Positions 1-5,095 of a stretch of 6,726 nucleotides of DNA are shown one piece after another (within the stretch, counting starts at the first letter, position 1; every line of letters begins with the position of its first letter). The position numbers and the translations under genes are program-made. Location of the stretch: assembly GCA_036399695.1 (NCBI GenBank), contig DASWMP010000302.1, positions 1 to 6,726 of the forward strand, given 5' to 3'. The notes below the pieces were generated by a model that was not told the origin of the DNA, ran no database searches, and was given only the letters and a program-made list of their open reading frames with translations. The DNA comes from DASVEE01 sp036399695. Lineage in GTDB: Bacteria; Acidobacteriota; Thermoanaerobaculia; Gp7-AA8.

Positions 1-92
1 CAGTTGGGCAGTAGGCAGTTGGCGGTTGGCAGTGGATGAACCCGAGCGTCCGCTTCGTCCACTGCCGACTGCCAACTGCCTACCGCCAACTC
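1..92. repeat. Inverted array of degenerate heptamers (CAGTTGG / CCAACTG)
   Basis: The left half (1-36) reads as successive 7-mers: cagttgg, cagtagg, cagttgg, cggttgg, cagtgga, with one extra g at position 8. The right half (58-92) reads as the complementary 7-mers tccactg, ccgactg, ccaactg, cctaccg, ccaactc. The two halves form an imperfect inverted repeat of about 34 bp with a 21-nt spacer; most mismatches stay G-U compatible in RNA. It lies directly after the stop codon of the minus-strand HTH gene, so its transcript could fold into a long hairpin and help end that transcription unit. There is no T-tract, so a classic intrinsic terminator is not supported. The window edge may cut it on the left. 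Confidence 0.8.
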
Positions 93-93
93 G

Positions 94-429
94 TCAGACG
101 CTGATCAAGCCGTTGCGGATGCCGTAGCGGTACAGCCCGAGGTTGTCTTCCACGCCGATCTTCCGCATGAGGCGGGCGCGGTGCGTGGTGACGGTCTTGA
201 CGCTGATGTCGAGGCGGGCGGCGATCTCTTTGAGACGCTGTCCCGAGAGAATCATCGTCATGACTTCGCGCTCGCGGCGCGACAACTTGTCGTGCTTGGC
301 CTCGCCGGCAAACGGAGCAAACGTCTCGATGATGCTGAGGGCATCCTGTTTGCGGCGGTCGAATTCGTCGATCGAGAGACTGGGCTGCAGATCCTGAATG
401 ACATCACGGAGCCTGGTAATCACTTCCAC
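94..429 (-). CDS. Small LuxR-type helix-turn-helix regulator lacking a receiver domain
   Basis: A 111-residue protein with a LuxR/FixJ-type DNA-binding domain at residues 48-111. The family signature LSRREREV (49-56) opens the four-helix domain; the segment ending IAARLDISVKTVTTH forms the HTH, followed by a recognition helix near residues 77-90. The first 47 residues are charged and probably helical, too short for a CheY-like receiver and without phospho-acceptor motifs. It is therefore either an orphan DNA-binding protein or one controlled through a partner or through its own expression. The start is GTG at 429, with a GGAGG Shine-Dalgarno 9 nt upstream (439-443, minus strand); no ATG was found upstream in frame before the neighbouring gene. 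It is divergent from the selenoprotein gene, with 89 bp between starts. Function as a DNA-binding regulator is family knowledge; targets are unknown. Confidence 0.88.
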   Translation of the reverse strand: MEVITRLRDVIQDLQPSLSIDEFDRRKQDALSIIETFAPFAGEAKHDKLSRREREVMTMILSGQRLKEIAARLDISVKTVTTHRARLMRKIGVEDNLGLYRYGIRNGLISV

Positions 430-438
430 GGTTTGTAC

Positions 439-450
439 CCTCCCTGTGTA
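439..450 (-). promoter_or_regulatory. Probable -10 box and Shine-Dalgarno of the LuxR-type gene
   Basis: On the minus strand TACACA (450 to 445) resembles a -10 box. It is followed closely by GGAGG (443 to 439), 9 nt before the GTG start. Unlike the selenoprotein and DUF885 genes, this gene has a recognisable ribosome binding site. The -10 call is weak because no -35 box is clear. Confidence 0.35.
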
Positions 451-506
451 AGTGAAAATGTACGCCTCGGAGGTTAACAGGCGGTTACGTGGGCGATTCC
501 TGACGC

Positions 507-512
507 TACACT
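507..512 (+). promoter_or_regulatory. Start-proximal -10 box (TACACT), likely leaderless promoter
   Basis: TACACT is followed by exactly six bases (ccgtta) and then the GTG start at 519. A sigma-70-type promoter with this -10 box would start transcription at or next to the start codon, giving a leaderless mRNA. There is no Shine-Dalgarno upstream of 519. The only -35 candidate, ttacgt at 485-490 with a 16-bp spacer, is poor. The DUF885 gene has the same box and the same six-base spacing. Confidence 0.5.
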
Positions 513-518
513 CCGTTA

Positions 519-1265
519 GTGGCTGAGCCGCACGAGCTTCCTCTCTGGGTCCGCACGTACCTCCGCGCCTATCGCTGGCGCACCATCGATCCCGTCCCCT
601 GGAGCCCCCTGCGCAAGCCTCTGCACGAGGCGAAAGTGGCCCTCGTCTCCACCGCCGGGATGGTCCTGCCGGGCCAGCAGCCCTTCGACGACGACGTCAA
701 AGGAGGCGACTGGTCGTACCGGGAGATCGCCGCGGACTCCGACCCGAAGACGCTGATCGAGACGCATCGCAGCAAGTCGTTCGACCATGCCGGCATCCAG
801 GCCGACCCGAACCTCGGCTTTCCGATCGACCGTTTACGCGAGTTGCAGCGGGCCGGGATGGTCGGGCCGGTCAACCATCGCCACTTCTCCTTCATGGGCT
901 CGATCACGGCTCCCGGCCGGCTGATGAAGGAGAGCGCGCCGCAGGTCGCGGAGCAGCTCGTTCGCGACGGCGTCGACGCGGTGCTGCTCGTCCCCGTGTG
1001 ACCGATGTGCAATCAGGCCGTGAGCCTGATTTCGGCCGAGATCGAGCGACGAGGCATCTCCACGGTGTGCATCGTTTTGCTGCGCGAGGTGGCAATTGCG
1101 GTGAAGCCGCCGCGTGCGTTGTCGGTGCCGTTTCCGCACGGGTTTCCGCTGGGGGCTCCGCACGACGCCGAGCAGCAGCGGCAAGTCATGGCCGCCGCGC
1201 TGAACCTGCTGAACCGCGAAGGGCCGGGCCCGCTCCTCGAGGATTACCGCCTCACATCGCGTTAG
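519..1265 (+). CDS. GrdB-like selenoprotein (glycine/sarcosine/betaine reductase component B family) with in-frame UGA as selenocysteine
   Basis: Read through the TGA at 999-1001, this is one 248-residue protein. The upstream part (residues 1-160) and downstream part (162-248) are in the same frame, separated by that single codon. The N-terminal half carries features of the GrdB-related family: a WRTIDPVPWSPL segment near residue 20, VALVSTAGMVLPGQQPF near 41-57, a SFDHAG motif, and FSFMGSITAPGR. A hydrophobic strand (AVLLVPV) then runs into the redox motif U161-P162-M163-C164, as in homologues that carry Cys or Sec there. GrdB of the glycine reductase complex is roughly 430 residues, so this is a shorter relative. 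No grdA, grdC or thioredoxin gene is nearby, so I do not infer glycine reduction; an unknown thiol/selenol redox role is safer. The start is GTG 519 because an in-frame stop at 501-503 leaves no alternative. The end overlaps the convergent GAF gene by 14 bp. The main alternative is a pseudogene or a Cys codon misread; the SECIS-like hairpin argues against this. Confidence 0.85.
999..1001 (+). other. Selenocysteine codon (UGA recoding site)
   Basis: The TGA sits exactly where family members place Cys or Sec, four residues after a hydrophobic strand and in a U-x-x-C arrangement (U161, C164). Similarity to the family continues immediately downstream in the same frame (CNQAVSLISAEIE, then LREV and RPP/KPP-like segments). 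ATG at 1005 could be miscalled as the start of a separate 86-residue gene. Confidence 0.82.
1011..1031 (+). promoter_or_regulatory. Bacterial SECIS element (selenocysteine insertion hairpin)
   Basis: AATCAGGC (1011-1018) pairs perfectly with GCCTGATT (1024-1031) around a 5-nt loop, CGTGA. The stem begins 9 nt after the UGA and the loop begins 17 nt after it. Bacterial SECIS elements recognised by SelB have a short stem just 3' of the UGA with a small apical loop holding a G in its first two bases; here G is the second loop base. The hairpin is inside the coding frame, as bacterial SECIS elements are. Confidence 0.75.
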
Positions 1266-1782
1266 CGACGAGGCGGGCGAACTCCAGCGCGTGCCGCTGA
1301 TGCTCGGGCGTGTAAAAGTCCGGTTCGGCCTTGTCGAGGGCGAGCATGCCCCGCAGGTCGTCTCCTTTGATCAGCGGGACGCCCAGCCAGGAGCGGATGT
1401 TGACGCCCACGTGCAGGCCGCGGCGGAAGGCGCGGTACTGCTCCGTATCGCCCACGACGACCGGGCGGCGGCGGTAGATCACCTCGCCGTTCGGGATCTC
1501 GATGTTGTTGACCTCGAAACTTTCGCCGAGGATCACGTCCAGGTCGGCGAAGCCGACGCCGCCAATGATCACGAGGCGCGTGCCGCGCAACTGCTGCACC
1601 GAGCAACTGTCGTACGGCACGACATGCCGCATCTCCCGCAGGACGAGCTGGATGGCCACGGGCGTCGTGTCTGGAAGCGGCAGTCCTCCGCCATGCTCGG
1701 CCGCACGGGCGAGCGTCGAGATCTGCTGCTCGAGAACGGTAAGCCGCTCCCGCACCAGCGGCGGAACGGATTCATTGGTCAT
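1252..1782 (-). CDS. Small GAF-domain protein
   Basis: This protein is about 176 residues and is mostly one GAF domain. Residues near 10-32 form a short heptad-like helix rich in Leu, Glu and Gln, plausibly a dimerisation coil. The GAF fold follows from about residue 43 to the end, with the hallmark SWLGVPLI and then GMLALDK strand pair in the C-terminal half, and helix EHQRHALEFARLVANAM closing the domain. GAF domains bind small molecules or serve as sensory and dimerisation modules; there is no kinase, cyclase or HTH output here, so it is a stand-alone sensor or an interaction partner. The start is ATG 1782 or the adjacent GTG 1785, which add the same frame. A TACAAT box lies just upstream. 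The 3' end overlaps the convergent selenoprotein gene by 14 bp (1252-1265). Ligand and partner cannot be read from sequence. Confidence 0.85.
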   Translation of the reverse strand: MTNESVPPLVRERLTVLEQQISTLARAAEHGGGLPLPDTTPVAIQLVLREMRHVVPYDSCSVQQLRGTRLVIIGGVGFADLDVILGESFEVNNIEIPNGEVIYRRRPVVVGDTEQYRAFRRGLHVGVNIRSWLGVPLIKGDDLRGMLALDKAEPDFYTPEHQRHALEFARLVANAM

Positions 1783-1796
1783 CACGGGACGGGCGG

Positions 1797-1802
1797 ATTG
1801 TA
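1797..1802 (-). promoter_or_regulatory. Probable -10 box of the GAF-domain gene (TACAAT)
   Basis: On the minus strand TACAAT lies 11 nt before GTG 1785 and 14 nt before ATG 1782. That gives at most a very short leader and suggests the gene has its own promoter although mutM lies upstream on the same strand. No Shine-Dalgarno is visible between the box and the start. No convincing -35 box is visible. Confidence 0.4.
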
Positions 1803-1807
1803 GCAGC

Positions 1808-1835
1808 GTGGCCGGTGGTCAGTGGTCGACCGTCA
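1808..1835. repeat. Short heptamer tandem repeat (GTGGTCA-like)
   Basis: Three consecutive 7-mers, gtggccg, gtggtca and gtggtcg (1808-1828), are followed by accgtca, which is an approximate reverse complement of the same unit. The repeat fills most of the space between the mutM stop codon and the GAF gene promoter. It resembles the arrays at 1-92 and 4443-4584 in period but not in unit sequence. Confidence 0.5.
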
Positions 1836-1838
1836 GTT

Positions 1839-2621
1839 TTACTTCTGGTGCTTCGGACAGAAGTAGGTCGTTCGTCCGAACACGACCGCCCTCCGGATCG
1901 TGCCGCCGCACATGGGGCAGCGGTCGCCGGCCTCGCGGTGGTGGTACAGGGAGTCCGGCGGGTGGTCGGCACCCCGCTCGTGGCGGGCGATGACGTCGCG
2001 CAGCATCTTGCGCATGGTCGTGAACATCTCCCGCAGGCGCTCTTCGGCGATGCGGTCGACGGCACGCTTCGGGTGGATGGAGGTCTTGTAGAGCAGCTCG
2101 TCGACGTACAGATTGCCGAGACCGGCCACCAGTTCCTGCGACATGAGCTGCGACTTGATGGCCCCTCGGCGGGGCTGCAGCAGGCGGACGAAATCGTCCG
2201 CGCGGAACCGCCGGTCGAGCGGATCGTGCCCGAGCCGCTTCTCCGCGATGAAGGCATCCGGATCGTCGACCAGATCGACGACGCCGAACAGCCGCATGTC
2301 GTCGTACGCGAGGTGCGCCCCGTTCGCAAAGTCGAACACGACCCGCGCAAACCGTGGCCCCGCCTCGTCCCGGTAATAAAGGAGGTCCCCGGTCATCCCG
2401 AAGTGCAGATGCAGCCAGACGCCCTCCGCCTCGGCAAAGAGATGCTTCCCATGCCGCCGCACGGCCGTGAACCGCTTCCCCTTCAGCTTCCGGGCAAACG
2501 TCTCCGGCCGCACCTCCCCGAGGATGCGCGCATCACGAACCTCCACCCGCCGGATGGGCTGCTCCAGCGCGTGCCGCGCAAAGTAGCGCGTGTAAGTCTC
2601 GACTTCGGGGAGCTCGGGCAT
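1839..2621 (-). CDS. mutM: Formamidopyrimidine-DNA glycosylase (Fpg/MutM), base excision repair
   Basis: A 260-residue bifunctional DNA glycosylase/AP lyase that removes oxidised purines such as 8-oxoguanine and cuts the strand. After Met removal the N-terminus is the catalytic Pro (P2) followed by E3 in PELPEVET, the Fpg rather than Nei form. K59 in the RRHGKHL segment matches the conserved active-site Lys. HFGMTG (73-78) and AYDDMRLFG (105-113) are family motifs. The helix-two-turn-helix domain contains GLGNLYVDE (167-175) with the DNA-contacting Asn. The C-terminal zinc finger has C235, C238 and C255, but the last ligand position is H258 (CPKHQ instead of CPxCQ); R250 in the finger hairpin is kept. 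Length is normal for Fpg, usually about 270. The ATG is 15 nt after the stop of the DUF885 gene on the same strand, with only a GGGC repeat between and no Shine-Dalgarno, so co-transcription and reinitiation are likely. Confidence 0.93.
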   Translation of the reverse strand: MPELPEVETYTRYFARHALEQPIRRVEVRDARILGEVRPETFARKLKGKRFTAVRRHGKHLFAEAEGVWLHLHFGMTGDLLYYRDEAGPRFARVVFDFANGAHLAYDDMRLFGVVDLVDDPDAFIAEKRLGHDPLDRRFRADDFVRLLQPRRGAIKSQLMSQELVAGLGNLYVDELLYKTSIHPKRAVDRIAEERLREMFTTMRKMLRDVIARHERGADHPPDSLYHHREAGDRCPMCGGTIRRAVVFGRTTYFCPKHQK

Positions 2622-2637
2622 GGGCGGGCGGGCGGGC
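2622..2637. repeat. GGGC x4 tetranucleotide repeat between mutM and the DUF885 gene
   Basis: Four perfect copies of gggc fill the junction. On the coding (minus) strand it reads GCCC x4, placed between the DUF885 stop codon and the mutM ATG, where a ribosome binding site would normally lie. Unit number changes would alter spacing between stop and start but not either reading frame. Confidence 0.7.
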
Positions 2638-4418
2638 TACCTCTTCTCCCTCGCAATCCAGTCGTCGATCCTTTCCTCCAGCGTTTGCAGCGGGAGGGCG
2701 CCGGCGCCGAGGACTTCGTCGTGGAACTCGCGGATGTCGAACCTGGTGCCGAGCTCGCGGCTGGCGCGTTCGCGGAGCTCGAGGATCTTGAGCTGGCCGA
2801 TCTTGTAGCCGAGGGCCTGGCCGGGCCAGGAGATGTAGCGGTCGGTTTCGCTCTGGATGTCCACTTCGTCGGCGGCGGAGTGCTCGCGGAAGTAGGTCAC
2901 GACCTGTTCGCGGGTCCAGCGCTTCGAGTGCAGGCCGGTATCGACCACGAGGCGGATCGCGCGGAGCATCTCGTCCTGCAGGCGGCCGTAATCGCTGTAG
3001 GGGTCCTGATAGAAGCCGACCTCCTTGCCGAGGCGTTCCGAGTAGAGCGCCCAGCCTTCGACGAACGCCGTGTAGCCGCCTTGGCGGCGGTACTGCGGCA
3101 GCGACGTCAGCTCCTGGGCGATCGAGAGCTGCATGTGGTGCCCGGGGACGCCTTCGTGGTAGGCGGTCGACTCGTACGTGATGGTCTTGCGCGACGGGGC
3201 GTCGTACGTATTGACGTTCACGCGGCCGGGACGGGAGCCGTCCGGGGCGCCGGTGTTGTAGTCGGCGCCGGCGGCGGTCTGCTCGCGGAACGCCGGGATG
3301 GCCACCACCTCCAGCTTCGCCTTCGGCAGGCGGTTGAACAGCTCCGGCAGGCGGGCATACATCTGATTGATGTAGAGGGTGTAGAGGTCGACGATGTGCT
3401 GCGGTGACTTCGACTTCAGCTCCGGCTTCTCTTCGATGGCGGCGTTGAAGGTCTTGAGATCCGAGTAGCCGAGCTTCCTGGCGATCGTCAGCATCTCGGT
3501 CTCGATGCGCGCCACCTCGTCGAGGCCGATCTGGTGGATCTCGGCTGGCGTGAGGTTCGTGGTGGTCGAGCGTTTCGCCCGGACGGCGTAGCGCTCCGCG
3601 CCGTCCGGCAGGGCCCAGATGCCCACGTCGGTGCGCCCTTTCGGGGCGTATTCATCGCGGACGAACGTCGCGAACCTGGCGTAGCTCGGGAGGATGGAGC
3701 TGTTGATGGCATCGAGGAACGCGGTGCGGATGCGCGTCCGTTCCCCCTCCGGCACGCTCTCCGGGAACTTCTGCAGCGGGAGGGCGAACGGCGTTTTCTC
3801 GGCCTGTTGCCGGGCGATGCCGTCCGCCTGCTCGGCGACCTTCTCGAGCAGGAACTTCGGCGGCATCAGCCGGGCGGCCATGCCGGTGCGCATGTTGGCG
3901 ATGGTGTCGTCCATCATCTTCGGGAACTGGCGCAGGCGGGCGATGTAGTCGTCGTAGTCCTTGGCGGTGGTGAAGGAGAGGAGCGACGCGAGCTGCGGCG
4001 TATTGAGGTGGATGCCGCTCCGCTGCGTGACCGGCATCGTCCAGCTACGGAACTTCGCGTCCTCGAGCTCCTCGCGTAGGTTGCGGATCATCAGGTCGCG
4101 GTTGAGCTTTTCCTGCTCGGAGAAGGCGACGGTGGAGATGGCCTCGAAGCGCCGCAGGAACTTCCGCGAGTCTTCCAGCTCCCGCCGGATCGCCGCTGCC
4201 GAGACGTCGCTGACCCGCTCGTTGTATCGCTTGTCGCCCAGCATCGAGGCGAATTCGGGCGCCTGCCGGAGCGTGTACTCCCACTGCTCTTCGAGCAGGT
4301 CGTCGAGCGCAACGCGCCGTTTGTCCAGATCGGCCGCCGACAGCTCGGCCGCCATGAGGGCGGGGGTGGTGGTGAGAAGCAGGAGGAGGAGGGCGACGAG
4401 GGCGCGGTGACGCTTCAT
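2637..4418 (-). CDS. Exported DUF885 family protein, putative metallopeptidase
   Basis: A 593-residue protein with an N-terminal signal peptide: basic MKRHR, a run of Leu/Ala/Val (residues 6-16), and a likely cleavage site near PALMAAE (19-25). The mature part matches the DUF885 family. The metallopeptidase-like motif HEGVPGHH is at 421-428 and a downstream Glu lies in FVEGWALYSE (452-461, E454), the arrangement expected of an HExxH-type zinc ligand set with an insertion. RYISWPGQALGYKIGQ (527-542) is another strongly conserved family block. Many relatives are annotated as putative lipoproteins or peptidases; substrate is unknown, and periplasmic peptide hydrolysis is an inference. I choose ATG 4418 rather than an upstream in-frame start at 4529, because the signal peptide begins there, TACACT ends six bases upstream, and the extension would run through repeat DNA. 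It is likely the first gene of an operon with mutM. Confidence 0.9.
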   Translation of the reverse strand: MKRHRALVALLLLLLTTTPALMAAELSAADLDKRRVALDDLLEEQWEYTLRQAPEFASMLGDKRYNERVSDVSAAAIRRELEDSRKFLRRFEAISTVAFSEQEKLNRDLMIRNLREELEDAKFRSWTMPVTQRSGIHLNTPQLASLLSFTTAKDYDDYIARLRQFPKMMDDTIANMRTGMAARLMPPKFLLEKVAEQADGIARQQAEKTPFALPLQKFPESVPEGERTRIRTAFLDAINSSILPSYARFATFVRDEYAPKGRTDVGIWALPDGAERYAVRAKRSTTTNLTPAEIHQIGLDEVARIETEMLTIARKLGYSDLKTFNAAIEEKPELKSKSPQHIVDLYTLYINQMYARLPELFNRLPKAKLEVVAIPAFREQTAAGADYNTGAPDGSRPGRVNVNTYDAPSRKTITYESTAYHEGVPGHHMQLSIAQELTSLPQYRRQGGYTAFVEGWALYSERLGKEVGFYQDPYSDYGRLQDEMLRAIRLVVDTGLHSKRWTREQVVTYFREHSAADEVDIQSETDRYISWPGQALGYKIGQLKILELRERASRELGTRFDIREFHDEVLGAGALPLQTLEERIDDWIAREKR

Positions 4419-4424
4419 GGGGAG

Positions 4425-4430
4425 AGTGTA
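4425..4430 (-). promoter_or_regulatory. Start-proximal -10 box (TACACT) of the DUF885-mutM operon
   Basis: On the minus strand TACACT (4430 to 4425) is followed by CTCCCC and then the ATG at 4418, a six-base gap identical to that of the selenoprotein gene. Transcription would start at or beside the ATG, so the mRNA is probably leaderless. No Shine-Dalgarno or clear -35 box is present. This box also supports the chosen start over the longer reading frame. Confidence 0.55.
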
Positions 4431-4442
4431 ATGGGAGTGGGG

Positions 4443-4463
4443 CGGCTGGCGGTTGGGCGGTGA
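4443..4463. repeat. Heptamer tandem repeat (CGGTTGG-like)
   Basis: Three 7-mers in a row, cggctgg, cggttgg and gcggtga. The unit cggttgg also occurs in the array at 1-92 (23-29), so both belong to the same repeat family. Partial reverse-complement material (actgcccaacccc) is found at 4612-4624, making this a loose outer inverted pair around the repeat at 4475-4555. Confidence 0.5.
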
Positions 4464-4474
4464 GAGAACGAAAA

Positions 4475-4555
4475 GCGAAATGTTGAATGTTGAATTGAAA
4501 GGCCGTGGCCGCCGGGCTTCATTCAACATTCACCATTCAACATTCGACATTCGCC
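4475..4555. repeat. Inverted heptamer array (GTTGAAT / ATTCAAC)
   Basis: The right side (4521-4555) is five exact-period 7-mers: attcaac, attcacc, attcaac, attcgac, attcgcc. The left side (4482-4495) holds two copies of the complementary unit gttgaat, flanked by further imperfect matches (gcgaaat, tgaa). The two sides face each other across a GC-rich spacer containing ggccgtggcc. It has the same inverted heptamer architecture as 1-92 with a different and much more AT-rich unit. It lies between the divergent DUF885 and receiver-domain genes. Confidence 0.8.
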
Positions 4556-4570
4556 TCTCTCCCCCGCCTC

Positions 4571-4584
4571 ACCGGCCACCGGCC
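4571..4584. repeat. Direct heptamer duplication (ACCGGCC x2)
   Basis: Two adjacent perfect copies of accggcc, followed by ac, in the same 224-bp intergenic region as two other heptamer arrays. On its own it would be unremarkable; the shared period of seven is why it is listed. Confidence 0.4.
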
Positions 4585-4624
4585 ACATCCCCGCCGTTAC
4601 ACCACCCGCAAACTGCCCAACCCC

Positions 4625-4633
4625 TGATACACT
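4625..4633 (+). promoter_or_regulatory. Extended -10 promoter (TGATACACT) of the receiver-domain gene
   Basis: TACACT (4628-4633) is preceded by TGA, matching the extended -10 TGn form that can work without a -35 box. The ATG is 9 nt downstream of the box, leaving a leader of at most a few bases and no room for a normal Shine-Dalgarno. The hexamer is identical to those before the selenoprotein and DUF885 genes. Confidence 0.5.
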
Positions 4634-4642
4634 CCTCCGCTC

Positions 4643-5038
4643 ATGACCACGGCGCGCAACGCCGCACAGAACCCGCAGTATCGGGCGCTCATCGTCGAAG
4701 ATGATCCGGCCATCCGGCGTCTCGTCGAGAAGTTGCTCGCGCGGCACGGCGTGGACATCGACACTGCCTCGGACGGCCGGCTGGCGGTGGAGAAGCTGGA
4801 GCATGGCGAATACTCGGTCCTGGTCCTCGACCTCATGGTTCCGGAGGTCAATGGCTTCGAAGTGATCGAATTCCTCAAGCTGCACCGGCGGCAGATCCCG
4901 GTGGCGGTTGTGTCAGCAGTTTCTCAACAAGCCCTGACACAGCTCGACCTGGACGTCGTGAAGCTCGTCATCTCGAAACCGTTCGATGTCGACGAGTTTA
5001 CGAAAGCCATCCTCGCCCTCTGCGCCGAGCACAACTGA
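4643..5038 (+). CDS. Stand-alone response-regulator receiver (CheY-like) domain protein
   Basis: A 131-residue protein consisting only of a receiver domain. Acidic residues D20 and D21 (LIVEDDP) bind the metal ion, D63 (LVLDLMVPEVNG) is the phospho-acceptor, S91 (VVSAVS) takes the conserved Thr/Ser position, and K112 (SKPFD) is the conserved Lys. All residues needed for phosphorylation by a histidine kinase are present. There is no output domain, so it signals by binding a partner, as CheY, Spo0F and other single-domain regulators do. No histidine kinase is encoded next to it, so it is an orphan here. The first 12 residues are a non-conserved tail. The ATG start is supported by the -10 box 9 nt upstream. 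It is divergent from the DUF885-mutM operon. Confidence 0.92.
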   Translation: MTTARNAAQNPQYRALIVEDDPAIRRLVEKLLARHGVDIDTASDGRLAVEKLEHGEYSVLVLDLMVPEVNGFEVIEFLKLHRRQIPVAVVSAVSQQALTQLDLDVVKLVISKPFDVDEFTKAILALCAEHN

Positions 5039-5047
5039 GGAGGGCCA

Positions 5048-5060
5048 AGCGCAAGGCGCT
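5048..5060 (+). terminator. Weak hairpin after the receiver-domain gene
   Basis: AGCGC pairs with GCGCT around AAG, 9 nt after the stop codon, and can be lengthened by two G-C pairs across a bulge. No T-tract follows, so intrinsic termination is uncertain. It is the only stem near the gene end apart from the palindrome at 5096. Confidence 0.25.
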
Positions 5061-5095
5061 GGATCCCGTCCGTGAGAGGGTTCGATCGGTTGCCG

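Noticed and set aside
1..92. CRISPR array
   Set aside because: The units are 7 bp, degenerate and inverted, without spacers of constant size, and there are no cas genes.
999..1265. Reading 519-1001 and 1005-1265 as two separate genes or as a nonsense-mutated pseudogene
   Set aside because: The frame is continuous, the stop is specifically UGA at the family's Cys/Sec site, and a SECIS-like hairpin follows at the right distance.
1815..3407. A 530-codon plus-strand open frame opposite mutM and the DUF885 gene
   Set aside because: It is the antisense shadow of two well-supported minus-strand genes in GC-rich DNA; its translation is Ala/Val/Leu/Arg-rich with no family motifs and it crosses the gene junction.
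4419..4529. A longer DUF885 protein starting at 4529
   Set aside because: The extra 37 residues are encoded by heptamer-repeat DNA and a promoter-like TACACT box, and would bury the signal peptide inside the protein.
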